From JBBIWA01 sp037439425 (GTDB lineage: Bacteria; Acidobacteriota; Blastocatellia; RBC074): 64,000 nucleotides of DNA. Both the position numbers and the translations under genes were made by a program. The stretch covers positions 232,005 through 296,004 of the forward strand of contig JBBIWA010000001.1 of the NCBI GenBank assembly GCA_037439425.1, given 5' to 3'. A model generated the notes under the pieces. The model was not told the DNA's origin. It did not search any database and saw nothing but the letters and a program-made list of their open reading frames with translations. Every line of letters starts with the position of its first letter. Position 1 is the stretch's first letter. Positions 1 to 9,417 of this stretch are shown one piece after another.

Positions 1-275
1 TAACATTCGTCTCACAATCAGCCGTGCTAATTCTCGACACAGAGGTTGCCACTCGCTATAATTTCTTGGTCGTTTGAGCAAAAGCGGCTTTTGCCCCCCA
101 GGCCTTGAGGCAACCTGTGTCCATCAAGCGATCAAGCCAGACAGTTTACCCTCTGGCACCTGCAATCCCGGATTGTGGGAGAGAAGATGCGGATTGGAGC
201 TTGCGGCGGAGCAACTATCCGCCAGCCCTGATCAAGCATTGAAAGCAGCAGAAACTCGATTATGAGGTAAGCAAA

Positions 276-1982
276 GTGAAATCAATTCGACCACTCAGGA
301 CTACTACGTGGCTTGCGCTCCTGCTACTGCTGGCGAGCGCAATTCCGGCTCTCACCGATCGTGCCCTCTCCTTTTCAGCCTTTGCCCAGCAACCTGCCGT
401 CGCGGTCGTGAATGCGGCCAGCTATGCTAACGACTTCATAGTAGCGCCCAATTCCATCGCTGCCGCTTTTGGCAGCTTCAAGACGCAGAATGATCAGGTC
501 TATTCCGCCCTGAGCCGGCCCCTGCCCACCAGTCTGGGCGGCGTCAAGGTCACGGTTAATGGCGTGGATGCGGGCCTGTTTTTCGTCAGCAACACCCAGA
601 TTAACTTTCTGATTCCGGCCTCGACGCCCATCGGCACAGTGTCAGTGACTGTGACCAATTCAGATAACACTACCAGAACTGGGACGATGACGATCGCTCA
701 AACTGCTGCGGGCATTTTCACGGCCAGAGCCAATGGCCAAGGCGTCGCTGCTGCTGTGACGACCACTGATGGAGTAAATTTTAAAGCCGTAGGTAACTCG
801 GATGGCACCGAGCTGGATGTGGACCCGGGCAGCAGCACACAGCCAAACTATCTTGTTCTTTTTGCCACTGGCTTGCGTAACGCCCCGGCTGCAAACCCTG
901 ATGATAGCAATGGTGTGGCTGAGGCCGTGACCGTGACGATTCAAGGCGTTCCAGCCACAGTGACTTACGCTGGACGACAGCCTGACTTTGATGGGCTCGA
1001 TCAAATCAACCTCATCATCCCGCCGCAACTGGCCGGATTGGGAAGCGTCAAAGTGAAGCTCATCATTGGCGACAAGACAGCCAACGTGGTCACGATTAAA
1101 ATCGCGGGCACTCCGCCGCCGATTAATGTGCTGCCAATTGAGCCTGGGCAAACGATTGTGGGTGCGCTCACAGCCGACGATCAGGTGCAAGATGCCGGTG
1201 ATGGCAGCGGCAATTCATTCTTTTTCGATGCCTACATCTTCCGTGCCACACCTGATTTGACCATTGCTGTGGATTTGCGCTCATCGCAGTTTGACGCTGC
1301 GATCATTATTTACAAAGTGAACAGCGACAACACGCTCAGTTTTTTTGCCGCCGATGATCAGTTAGGTGGGATGGGCGAGGGTAAGATCGAGAATAACAAC
1401 GCGCTTTTGCTAACAGTGCTGCCGGACAATTCCGAGTATGTAATCTTTGCTACCAGCGCTGATGTGGATCCGAACGGGATGGGCAACTACACGCTCAAGC
1501 TGTTGACCAATGTGATCCAGCCTGTCAGCTACGGGACAACCATTTCCAACGCCAGCATTGCCACCACAGACCTCCAGACTTCCGCTGGCGATTATCTGGA
1601 CGCCTACTGGTTCAGCGGCGTGCAGGGCGACTCGGTGCGGATCAGAATGGATTCCACTGATTTTGATTCATTCTTAATCCTTAACCACCGCAATGGTGAT
1701 CTCATCGCCTTTGATGACAACAGCGGCGGCGGGCCAAGTGGTGTTAATGCGCAAATTACCCAGCAACTGCCAGAGAGTGGCGTGTTCATCGTCATTGCGA
1801 CACCTTTTGCTCCTAACAAGACCGGCAACTATAGCTTCACTCTGGTCAAACAGAGCAGTGGCAGTGGCTCTGGTGATACCACTCAATCTTTTGCTCCAGG
1901 CCGCGAGTGGCGCGACGAACGTGGAGTGCGAGGCTCAAACACTGACCGTTACGCCTTACGCCGTGTAGTTGTACCCAGATAA
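276..1982 (+). CDS. Secreted protein with TIGR03437-type N-terminal domain and two PPC-like domains
   Basis: The product is 568 aa with an N-terminal signal peptide (about residues 1-38, ending near AFAQ). Residues about 40-275 match the pattern of the acidobacterial domain often annotated TIGR03437: VVNAASY near the start, then LGGVKVTVNG and FFVSNTQINFLIP. Two beta-rich blocks follow (about 283-405 and 412-530) that resemble bacterial pre-peptidase C-terminal (PPC) domains, including the DAYWFSG and DFDSFLIL strands. No protease domain is present, so a secreted or surface-binding role is inferred. Translation starts at GTG, preceded by gaggtaa five bases upstream. The last ~35 residues after the second PPC block are Arg-rich and unlike the rest, which may mean a C-terminal frameshift. 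The exact function is unknown. Confidence 0.75.
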   Translation: MKSIRPLRTTTWLALLLLLASAIPALTDRALSFSAFAQQPAVAVVNAASYANDFIVAPNSIAAAFGSFKTQNDQVYSALSRPLPTSLGGVKVTVNGVDAGLFFVSNTQINFLIPASTPIGTVSVTVTNSDNTTRTGTMTIAQTAAGIFTARANGQGVAAAVTTTDGVNFKAVGNSDGTELDVDPGSSTQPNYLVLFATGLRNAPAANPDDSNGVAEAVTVTIQGVPATVTYAGRQPDFDGLDQINLIIPPQLAGLGSVKVKLIIGDKTANVVTIKIAGTPPPINVLPIEPGQTIVGALTADDQVQDAGDGSGNSFFFDAYIFRATPDLTIAVDLRSSQFDAAIIIYKVNSDNTLSFFAADDQLGGMGEGKIENNNALLLTVLPDNSEYVIFATSADVDPNGMGNYTLKLLTNVIQPVSYGTTISNASIATTDLQTSAGDYLDAYWFSGVQGDSVRIRMDSTDFDSFLILNHRNGDLIAFDDNSGGGPSGVNAQITQQLPESGVFIVIATPFAPNKTGNYSFTLVKQSSGSGSGDTTQSFAPGREWRDERGVRGSNTDRYALRRVVVPR

Positions 1983-2062
1983 GAAGAGGCGTTTGGTGAC
2001 TGGTGCCGGCTGTTGCATCTGGTTGGGCCGATTGCTCCCTATCACCCGACGCCCAGCATCCT

Positions 2063-3205
2063 ATGCACATTGGGATTGACGCTCATGCCATCGGCGCGAA
2101 GCAAGGGGGAAATGAAACTTACATCCGCAACTTGATCGCGGCGCTGGCTGAACTGGACGGAGAGAACCGCTATACGCTTTTCTTCGCTAACGCAGGCGCA
2201 GCCGAAGAGTGGCGCGGGCGCTATGCTAATTTTGCTGTGCGGTTGCTTCCGCCGCCCACGCCGCTGCTGCGCATGCCTGTGGCGCTGGCCTTCGAGTTGC
2301 GCTGCCACCCGGTAGAGCTGCTGCATGTGCAATATACCGCGCCGCCTTTCTGTCCTGTGCCTGTGGTTGCGACGATCCACGATCTGGCTTTTGAGCATCT
2401 ACCGGAAACCTTCACGCGCCGCGGCCATATGCAAATGCGTTTGACGGTGCGCCGCACCGCGCGCCGAGCTGCGCGCATTATCACAGTCTCGGAGTTTTCG
2501 CGTCAGGACCTGATCCGCACCTATCGGCTCCCGCCTGAGAAGATTCTCGTCACGCACAATGGCGCTGAATCGCGCTTCACGCCGCAGCCTTCTTCGCACA
2601 GGGAGGCCATTGAAGTGCGTTCTCGCTTTGGCATCGAGCGCGACTATCTGTTGGCCGTCAGCAGCCTCCAACCGCGCAAAAATCTGGTGCGGCTGCTGCG
2701 CGCTTACGCCAGGCTGCGGAGCGAGCATCCGGATTTCAAGCTGCAACTGGTGATCGTGGGTCGTAAGCTCTGGCTTGCTGACCAGATTTTCGCCGAACTC
2801 AAGCGTCACCCCTGGGAGCGCGATGTGATTGTTACGGGCTACGTCGCCGATGAGCAACTACCTGGCCTCTATCGCGCGGCGACGGCGCTGGTCTACCCTT
2901 CTATCTTTGAAGGCTTTGGCCTGCCGCCGCTGGAAGCTTTAGCTTGTGGGACTCCAGTAGTCACGAGTAACACTTCAAGCTTGCCAGAGGTGGTAGGCGA
3001 AGCGGCACTGAAGATTGATCCTTACGACGAAGCAGCGATTGCCCGCGCGATGCTCACCATCGCACGCGATGAGCAATTACGTGCCCGGCTGCGCGCGGCC
3101 GGGATCGCGCGCGCGCGCCGATTCACCTGGCGTGCTGCTGCTGAAAAGACGCTGATGCTTTACCGAAGCCTGATCTCTTCCAGGGCTCAAGCTCATTCGG
3201 CTTGA
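2063..3205 (+). CDS. Glycosyltransferase family 4 (GT-B fold)
   Basis: A retaining GT4 glycosyltransferase that would move a sugar from a nucleotide donor to an envelope or exopolysaccharide acceptor. The N-terminal domain opens with MHIGIDAHAIG and a GGNETYIRNL loop. The C-terminal half has the donor-site E-x7-E motif in the segment SIFEGFGLPPLEALACGTPV, and LQPRKNL marks the interdomain linker. A longer reading frame begins 20 codons upstream at 2003, but its extra residues do not look like protein; ATG 2063 fits the family start. The stop overlaps the next gene's start (TTGA), so the two are probably cotranscribed. Acceptor and linkage cannot be told from sequence. Confidence 0.85.
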   Translation: MHIGIDAHAIGAKQGGNETYIRNLIAALAELDGENRYTLFFANAGAAEEWRGRYANFAVRLLPPPTPLLRMPVALAFELRCHPVELLHVQYTAPPFCPVPVVATIHDLAFEHLPETFTRRGHMQMRLTVRRTARRAARIITVSEFSRQDLIRTYRLPPEKILVTHNGAESRFTPQPSSHREAIEVRSRFGIERDYLLAVSSLQPRKNLVRLLRAYARLRSEHPDFKLQLVIVGRKLWLADQIFAELKRHPWERDVIVTGYVADEQLPGLYRAATALVYPSIFEGFGLPPLEALACGTPVVTSNTSSLPEVVGEAALKIDPYDEAAIARAMLTIARDEQLRARLRAAGIARARRFTWRAAAEKTLMLYRSLISSRAQAHSA

Positions 3206-4191
3206 GCGTTGAGTCTCAAGCGTTGGTCGCCCTTACCACTACACCACGAACAACTCCAAGCTGCGATCTCTGTGGCGCAGCTGAGTCGCAGTTTGTGCTA
3301 AGGACGCTGCTGCTGGATGGGCCGTTGGTGCGCTGTCAGAGTTGCCGGCTCTTCTATGTTCTCACCCCTGAGCTGACCAATGGGCCAGGCGCGGTCGGCC
3401 ACCGGCTCAGTGAAAGCGAGTTAGTAGCGTCCGAAATGCAGCGTCTGGCCGCGCGCGCGCGCCAACTGGAACTGGTTGATCCGCAGGTAGAGGAACGGGA
3501 ACAACGCTGGCGCGAGCTGACGGCAGCCGAGCGGCTTGCCGATCTTCGCCGTTTCATTACCTCCGGCCATTTGCTGGAGGTTGGATGTTCGACGGGAGAG
3601 TTGTTGCTTGCGGCTTCTTCTTCATTCGCCGTTACCGGGGTGGAAGCTGATGTGGCAAGCAGCCAGGTCGCGCGTGCGCGGGGGATCAATTGCCTGAACG
3701 GGACGTTACCGGAGGCGCATTTCCCCGACGAGCACTTTGACATAGTGGCGCTCTACCACGTAATCGAACATCTGCCCAGTCCACGTCGCACCATGCAGGA
3801 GCTCTTCCGCATTCTGCGGCCCGAGGGGTGGTTAGTCATCGAAACACCTAACATTGCCACCTTCTGGTTTCGGTTGCTTGGCTCGCGCTGGCGACAGTTT
3901 ATTCCCGATCATCGCTTCTTCTTCACCCCAGAGACCATCAAGCGGCTTTGTCTCGCAAGCGGGTTCGAGGTAGTCGAGCTGCGCTCAGCTGGCAAGGTCA
4001 TGAGTGTGCGGCTTTTCCTCAATCGCCTGAGCCGCTATAACAAACCGCTGGCGCGCGTGCTGGCTACGCTCAGCCAGCAATTGCAGCTTGATGACCAAAC
4101 AATCCGCCTCAATTTGGGCGATGTTATGCGCATTTATGCCAGACGGATCGGCGAATGCCGAAGTGGCGAGCTAATGCATCGCCATGGTTGA
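3202..4191 (+). CDS. Class I SAM-dependent methyltransferase with N-terminal zinc ribbon
   Basis: The 329-aa product has an N-terminal CxxC...CxxC zinc ribbon (CDLCGA and CQSCRLF), then a Rossmann methyltransferase domain. The SAM-binding motif I is LLEVGCSTGELL and motif IV is FDIVALYHVIEHLPSPRRTM. This arrangement is typical of methyltransferase domain-12/23 proteins in polysaccharide or lipid-linked sugar gene sets. It begins at TTG and overlaps the glycosyltransferase stop by four bases, which implies translational coupling and a shared pathway. The substrate is unknown; small-molecule or sugar O-methylation is inferred from the neighbour. Confidence 0.8.
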   Translation: MSVESQALVALTTTPRTTPSCDLCGAAESQFVLRTLLLDGPLVRCQSCRLFYVLTPELTNGPGAVGHRLSESELVASEMQRLAARARQLELVDPQVEEREQRWRELTAAERLADLRRFITSGHLLEVGCSTGELLLAASSSFAVTGVEADVASSQVARARGINCLNGTLPEAHFPDEHFDIVALYHVIEHLPSPRRTMQELFRILRPEGWLVIETPNIATFWFRLLGSRWRQFIPDHRFFFTPETIKRLCLASGFEVVELRSAGKVMSVRLFLNRLSRYNKPLARVLATLSQQLQLDDQTIRLNLGDVMRIYARRIGECRSGELMHRHG

Positions 4192-4359
4192 AGGGCGATG
4201 GCTGCTGCTGCTTGCTGGCTTGCGAGGCGCAGTGTAGGCTACGACATCCTGCATATCCCAGCTCGAATAGAGTCTCTCCGTCTTAGTTCGGCCCTTCTTT
4301 TCCACCTGCCGGGCAAAGTTCAGCCCAGCGCGCTTACTCATCGCACCGGGAGGAGCTCT

Positions 4360-5044
4360 CTATCTGGCATAGACCCGTGCGAAGTAATGCTGCTGTTCGG
4401 CCAGCCCTAGTTCTTGACAAGTCCGATCGATATAGTTTTCGCACTCGCCCAGGGCATCCCTCTCTGAAGTGACATCAAGCAGATGCAGCACACCTTGCGC
4501 TAATTCGTGCAGCACAGCCAAGGTCAAAAAACTTGAGCACTTCTTTGGCCCTCCACAACGGCGCGAAATCAGCGCAGTCCAGCTCCATCGTCTACACTTC
4601 AATGCTAGCCCTGGTCAGGTAATTGTAGTGGATAACCGAAGAAAGCGAGCGCGAAAGTGACCCGGCGGAAGCGATTGGGATTCTCCAGATAAATGGCCTG
4701 GGCGCCATCCATTGCGGCCAAAAGCAAAGCGCGCGCAGCGGCCGGACTGCCTTCAACGCGGGTTCGGTCTCCCACCGTGAGAAAACCTGTTTCGTCGAAG
4801 CGCAGGTCGAGAAGACCTACTTTCTCCTGTAAGGCCTCGACTAGCGCCTCAGGCTGTTTCGAGCTGAGCCGGTGGCGACCCGCGCTGTTGCGCAAGCCGT
4901 CACGGTGACGCAATGGACCGGGCGAATTTGCCATTGAAAGCGACGCCCACGCACAGACCAGCATCAGCGCCACCTTTGAGTAAAGCTGAATGTCTGCTTC
5001 TGAGCGGCGCAGGGAATGAAGCGGCGCAAAGCAGGTTTGTTCAT
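4360..5044 (-). pseudogene. Decayed gene for a small secreted or membrane-anchored protein
   Basis: Protein-like sequence runs on the minus strand in at least three successive frames. An ATG at 5044 gives MNKPALRRFIPC. A hydrophobic stretch VALMLVCAWASLSM follows in another frame, then about 80 coherent residues including LRFDETGFLTVGDRTRVEG, ending at a TAG at 4605-4607. A short ELDCADFAPLWRAKEVLKFF reading lies in a third frame. The tail with VLHELAQGVLHLLDV and CQELGLAEQQHYFARVY is in a fourth block ending at 4360. These pieces join into one plausible ~215-aa secreted protein broken by several frameshifts. I do not recognise the family. Bases 5045-5387 hold no convincing gene. Confidence 0.5.
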
Positions 5045-5387
5045 CTTGTGACCTCTAGCCAGGGGGGCCAGTCAGTCATCTCTTTTCTCAGCCTCAGACC
5101 TATCGTCATTCACTGGCTTCTACTCCCGGGCTGAATGCCATGTTCCGTGTCGAGCTCTGGAAACAGCTAAAAATCGAAGCGCCACGAAGAGAATTTTTGG
5201 CCAGATCAACGGCGCTTTGAACTGTGGGTGATTTTGTGGATGACCAGTTTCATGGCAATCTAAGAGCCTAGAATCAAGTTGAGCATTCTGGAGAAACCAG
5301 ACATCTAACTTGCCTAAAGCGCAGCTGTGGCACATCATGCTCTCTCACCCTAGGAGAAACTTGAGAAGGAAGGGCCGAGGGAGTGAA

Positions 5388-6251
5388 GTGAGCCTGTCCA
5401 TAAAGTACCAATACATTGTTGACCCTAACGGCGCGCCTGCAGCGCTACGCGCCTTCACCAAGCAGCTAATCATCGGCCTCGATACCGAAACCTATTGGGA
5501 TCGCACGGCGCGACAAAACCAGATCAGCCTCCTCCAACTGGCTGCGCCGACTGGGGAGGTCATCATCCTCGACGCGCTAGCTGCCGGTCTGGAATCGGTG
5601 CGCCTGCTGATCGAAGACCCTAGAACGTTGATGGCGGCGCACAATGCGCGTTTTGACGAAGGAGTGCTCATGAGGGCGGGACTGCGGCCAGCCGGATTGA
5701 TAGACACATTGCAGCTGGCGCGGCGCACGCTCAGCCTCTCTTCCTGCAGTCTGGCCGCTGTGACCCAGCACCTTTTTGGATTCACGCTCGATAAAAGCTA
5801 TCAGCAGAGTGATTGGCGACGGCGTCCGCTCACGCGCGAGCAGTTGGACTATGCGGCGCTCGATGCGCAGATTGTTCTTCGCCTCTATCAAACTCTCACC
5901 GAAAGGCTGGCGCAAGAGGGGAGATTGGCCGAGGAACTGCGCCGGGCACAGCTCAGCTATCAGCGTAAATCGGGCGTGCCAGCGAGCGACCCCTCACGCC
6001 GCCCGACCATTGAGTTGCGCCCGCTGACTGAGGAAGAATACAAGCTGTTTGAGCGGTTGCGCATCTGGCGGCGAGAGCTGGCCGAACGCGAACGTGTTCC
6101 GGCTTACTTGATCTGCCCTGACAAAACGCTTCAGCATCTGGCCATCGTGCGCCCCCAATCGCTTGAGCAGTTGGGACAGATCTTTGGCCTCAGCCCGCTG
6201 AGGATCGCTAGTTACGGCGCTGAGATACTAGCTTGGTTGAAACGAGTCTGA
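5388..6251 (+). CDS. rnd: Ribonuclease D-like 3'-5' exonuclease with HRDC domain
   Basis: A DEDD-type 3'-5' exoribonuclease for tRNA 3'-end trimming and RNA turnover. The Exo I motif is IIGLDTETYWD, Exo II is AHNARFDEGV, and Exo III is DYAALDAQIVLRLYQ, so the four acidic residues and the Tyr are present. The C-terminal ~75 residues (LFERLRIWRRELAERERVPAYLICPDKTL...) form one HRDC domain; E. coli RNase D has two such domains. The GTG at 5388 is preferred because it begins where family similarity starts and follows gagggagtga. A longer frame from 5310 exists. The stop lies just before the next gene, in the same direction. Confidence 0.85.
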   Translation: MSLSIKYQYIVDPNGAPAALRAFTKQLIIGLDTETYWDRTARQNQISLLQLAAPTGEVIILDALAAGLESVRLLIEDPRTLMAAHNARFDEGVLMRAGLRPAGLIDTLQLARRTLSLSSCSLAAVTQHLFGFTLDKSYQQSDWRRRPLTREQLDYAALDAQIVLRLYQTLTERLAQEGRLAEELRRAQLSYQRKSGVPASDPSRRPTIELRPLTEEEYKLFERLRIWRRELAERERVPAYLICPDKTLQHLAIVRPQSLEQLGQIFGLSPLRIASYGAEILAWLKRV

Positions 6252-6265
6252 GGTCTAATCCAGCC

Positions 6266-7153
6266 ATGGAATTTCGTCAGCTAAGGACCTTCCTGGCCAT
6301 CGTCGAAACACGCAGTTTCACCAGGGCGGCGCAGCGCGTCCATCTCTCGCAAGCTGCTGTCAGCGCACAGATCAAAGCGTTGGAGGAAGAAGTGGGGGCG
6401 TTGCTGTTTGCCCGCGTCAACAAAAAAGTTTTCCTGACCGAGGCTGGCGAAGTGCTGCTGCGGCACGCCGAGAAACTGATGCATGATTATGACGAAGCCA
6501 CGTTTGCGCTCTCGGAGTTGAATCAGGCAGGTCGCGGGCGCTTGCGTATTGGCACAGCCTCGACTATGGCAACTACGCATCCGCTCCCCTCAATCCTGGC
6601 TGAATTGAAGCAAATGTATCCGGGTGCGCAGGTGACAGTCTCTCACGGTACCAGCGCCGAGATCGTCGCTAAAATTCTCAAGAGCGATCTGGACATGGGG
6701 TTAGTCTCGCTTCCGGTTGAGGCTTCAGATATTCACGCAGAAGTGCTGCGTCGCGACTTACTGGTTGCCATTGTTCCGCCCCACCATTATCTGGCGCGGC
6801 AAGCTACCATCAGCGTCCAGCAACTGGCCAGTGAGCCGTTGATTCTTGGCGAAACGGGGGGCAACACACGGCGATTGCTTGATCTCTTTTTTGAGAAAGA
6901 AAGACTCCGGCCACAGATCATAATGGAGCTGGGGAGCGTCACCTCGATCAAACGGATGGTCGAGCATGGCCTTGGGGTGAGCATCGTGCCTCGCTCCTCG
7001 GTGCGTGAAGAGGTTGCCGCCGGGAAGTTGAGCACGCTGACCATCCGTAAACTGAAAGTCTACTGGGAACTGGGTCTGGTCTCGCTCAAGAGCAACTATC
7101 TGCCTCAAGTCCAACAAACCTTCCGGCAACTGTGTCTGAAATATTTTGAGTGA
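6266..7153 (+). CDS. LysR-family transcriptional regulator
   Basis: A typical LTTR. The N-terminal winged helix-turn-helix is MEFRQLRTFLAIVETRSFTR followed by AAQRVHLSQAAVSAQIKALE, and the C-terminal effector domain resembles the CysB/CbbR-type periplasmic-binding fold (FGLVSLPVEA-like segment and the conserved HGLGVSIVPRSSV). The product is 295 aa, normal for the family. ATG 6266 matches the family start; an upstream in-frame codon at 6233 would overlap the RNase D gene. There is no divergent neighbour, so the usual clue to the target gene is missing. The ligand is unknown. Confidence 0.88.
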   Translation: MEFRQLRTFLAIVETRSFTRAAQRVHLSQAAVSAQIKALEEEVGALLFARVNKKVFLTEAGEVLLRHAEKLMHDYDEATFALSELNQAGRGRLRIGTASTMATTHPLPSILAELKQMYPGAQVTVSHGTSAEIVAKILKSDLDMGLVSLPVEASDIHAEVLRRDLLVAIVPPHHYLARQATISVQQLASEPLILGETGGNTRRLLDLFFEKERLRPQIIMELGSVTSIKRMVEHGLGVSIVPRSSVREEVAAGKLSTLTIRKLKVYWELGLVSLKSNYLPQVQQTFRQLCLKYFE

Positions 7154-7214
7154 GCCGGAGAAGGGTTAGCAGGCCTCTTCCGCTTTTTCTATCTCCGAGT
7201 TGAGTGAATAGCTG

Positions 7215-8420
7215 ATGATCTTCCGCGACAAAATCTTCACCCGGTTGCAGGCCAAGCGCGAGCAATTTCTCGCCTTCGACCGCGACTTTCAGCGCGAGTC
7301 TCAACTTTATCTAGACGCAGTCGGGGGCTTGGCCAAGCTCTCTGCCGCAGAATTGAGCACACGTCTCGCCACTTTGCCAACGCCCGGTGCGATCCCCACT
7401 CCTGAATTCGATGCGGCGCGTAATTTGTCCGTGGATTTTCCGCCGCAGTGGAACAGTCATGAAGAAGCGCGTGCCTGGGCCTGCCAGGTACTACTTAATC
7501 ATACTACCTTTGCTGCTGACGGCAGCCAGATTCTCCCAACCGGCGACTTCAGCGTGCCGGTAGCGGCGATTCAGGTCGCCTGGTTCGAGAACGCGCACAC
7601 GCGCGAAGGCCGCTACATTAAAGATGTCGCCTTCGAGATTCTTGCGCCCGACGAGCTGATCGTTGAGTATGAGGGCGAGCACCATATTTCTGAGCAGATG
7701 GTCAACCTGCGCCGCTTCGCGCTAGAGATCGAGACGCTCTGCCGGTTGATGAAGCAGCTAGCAGCCCATCGTCAAGGTTCAGATCCGCTCGCGCTAGCTT
7801 TCTTTGACAGCTCGCTGGTGATCTCCTTCGTTGATCGGCTGCATAGCCAACAGCGCGAACAATACATACGGCTGGTGCTGGAGCTGTTGCGTTGCTCGGA
7901 GCAGACCGGTGTGCCGCTGGTGGGCTACGTTGACACCAGCTATGCGCGTGACCTAACCAATATGTTGGCGCACTGTTTCGGTCTGCGCCAGTCGGAGAAG
8001 ATTCACGATGCGCAACTGGTCAACCACTTGCTCAGTTGGGGGGCGCGCACGCCGCTTTTCGTTTGCGCCCGCGGCAGCGCTGACCGCAAGCAGGCAGGCG
8101 TGTTAGAAAGTTTCGCCGAATATCGTCGTGGGATCGGCTTTACCTATCTCAAAACCAACGCGGCAGCGCTGCCTGCTCGTCTGGACATTCCGCTGTGGGT
8201 TTATGAGCGCGGCCTGCTTGACGAAGTCATCGATCTGGTGCGCGCTGAAGTGATCGTTGGTAACGGCTACCCTTACGTGATCGAGACCGCTGATGCTGCG
8301 GCAGTCATCACCTCCCGCGATCGCGAAGCGTTTTATGCCATCTTCCAGCGTTTTGTTGCTGAGCAGGGGATTGAGCTGCGCCTCTCGCAGAAGGCAGCGA
8401 GTAAAGCGCGCCGAAGGTGA
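7215..8420 (+). CDS. nurA: NurA-domain 5'-3' nuclease
   Basis: The 401-aa protein carries the NurA signature: FAADGSQI (Asp102-Gly-Ser) for metal binding, then SDPLALAFFDSSLVIS and a C-terminal ETADAAAVITSRDREAFYAIF block. NurA nucleases work with the HerA/HepA translocase in DNA end resection. No HerA homologue lies in this window, so the partner would be encoded elsewhere. The N-terminal ~90 residues are helical and Arg/Glu-rich. The call rests on motif pattern; it could also be annotated as a DNA double-strand break repair nuclease family protein of unknown specificity. Confidence 0.72.
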   Translation: MIFRDKIFTRLQAKREQFLAFDRDFQRESQLYLDAVGGLAKLSAAELSTRLATLPTPGAIPTPEFDAARNLSVDFPPQWNSHEEARAWACQVLLNHTTFAADGSQILPTGDFSVPVAAIQVAWFENAHTREGRYIKDVAFEILAPDELIVEYEGEHHISEQMVNLRRFALEIETLCRLMKQLAAHRQGSDPLALAFFDSSLVISFVDRLHSQQREQYIRLVLELLRCSEQTGVPLVGYVDTSYARDLTNMLAHCFGLRQSEKIHDAQLVNHLLSWGARTPLFVCARGSADRKQAGVLESFAEYRRGIGFTYLKTNAAALPARLDIPLWVYERGLLDEVIDLVRAEVIVGNGYPYVIETADAAAVITSRDREAFYAIFQRFVAEQGIELRLSQKAASKARRR

Positions 8421-8442
8421 TCTGCAAGGAGCTGCCACAAAG

Positions 8443-9375
8443 ATGAGTGAAACATTATTTCTCATCAATCCGGCCTCGGCGCGTGGCGAGACTTTGCGGA
8501 ACTGGGCCAAAGCGCGGCAAGAATTAGAAAGGCTGGGGATCGGCATTATTGACTACATCACCCCAGGCGCAGGCGAGGCCACCGAGATCACGCGCGAAGC
8601 GCTACAGAGCGGGTTCAGCCGCGTGATCGCGGTCGGCGGCGATGGCACGCTCAATGAGGTCGTCAATGGCTATTTTGACCAAGCCGGACAGGTTATCAAT
8701 CCCGCAGCCGCAGTAGGACTGCTGCCGAGCGGAACCGGATCAGATTTTCGCCGTTCGCTCGACCTGATTTCTCAGGCCGATGCCATCCGCGCCATTGCCA
8801 ACTCCCGAATCAAATCGGTTGATGTTGGGCGGATCACATTTAGTAATCAGCAGGGAGTTATGGTCTCTCAGTTTTTTATTAACGTCGTTACTTTCGGCCT
8901 TGGTGGCGAGGTCTCGGCTCGGGTCAGTCAGTGGCGCAAGCTGCTGCCAAAGTGGATTGGCGGGCGAGCGCGCTTCACCGCAGCCGCTATTTGTGCATTG
9001 AAGCGGCACCGCAACGTTCCGGTTTGCGTAGTTCTTGATCGCGAGCGCGAAATTGAACTGAGCAGCAACCTGATAGTGATCGCCAATGGCCGGTTCGCTG
9101 GCTGCGGAATGATGCTGGCTCCGCACGCTGAAATAGACGATGGATTATTTGATGTCATCCTGACTGATCGGGCGACGCGCTTCGACGTGCTCAAGGAGCT
9201 GCCGCGCATTCAGCAGGGCGCTTATCTGAAAAACCCGAAAGTGAGCCAGATGCGAGCGCGCGAGGTGACGATTATGAGCGACGCGGTGATGGCTACTGAC
9301 ATTGATGGCGAGCCCGCAGGATTTGCTCCTGCGCATTTGACGGTGTTGCCCGCCGCTATAAGATTCCTGGTTTGA
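8443..9375 (+). CDS. Diacylglycerol kinase family lipid kinase (DagK/YegS-like)
   Basis: A 310-aa DAGK-catalytic-domain protein that would phosphorylate diacylglycerol or a related lipid using ATP at the membrane face. The nucleotide-binding loop is VIAVGGDGTLNEVVNG, followed by LLPSGTGSDFRRSL, both diagnostic. The C-terminal beta domain includes ANGRFAGCGMMLAPHAEIDDGLFDV, also conserved. ATG 8443 fits the family N-terminus (LFLINPASARG). A longer frame from 8293 overlaps nurA. It lies 22 bases after nurA in the same direction and is probably cotranscribed. Confidence 0.88.
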   Translation: MSETLFLINPASARGETLRNWAKARQELERLGIGIIDYITPGAGEATEITREALQSGFSRVIAVGGDGTLNEVVNGYFDQAGQVINPAAAVGLLPSGTGSDFRRSLDLISQADAIRAIANSRIKSVDVGRITFSNQQGVMVSQFFINVVTFGLGGEVSARVSQWRKLLPKWIGGRARFTAAAICALKRHRNVPVCVVLDREREIELSSNLIVIANGRFAGCGMMLAPHAEIDDGLFDVILTDRATRFDVLKELPRIQQGAYLKNPKVSQMRAREVTIMSDAVMATDIDGEPAGFAPAHLTVLPAAIRFLV

Positions 9376-9417
9376 TCTTCAAGGCTGAACTAACACTTCA
9401 AATTTTGGGACTGAGCG

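Noticed and set aside
74..265. 63-codon open frame before the first gene
   Set aside because: No protein-like composition, family pattern or good ribosome-binding site; treated as chance.
4198..4410. Plus-strand 70-codon frame after the methyltransferase
   Set aside because: It overlaps the minus-strand decayed gene and has no recognisable domain.
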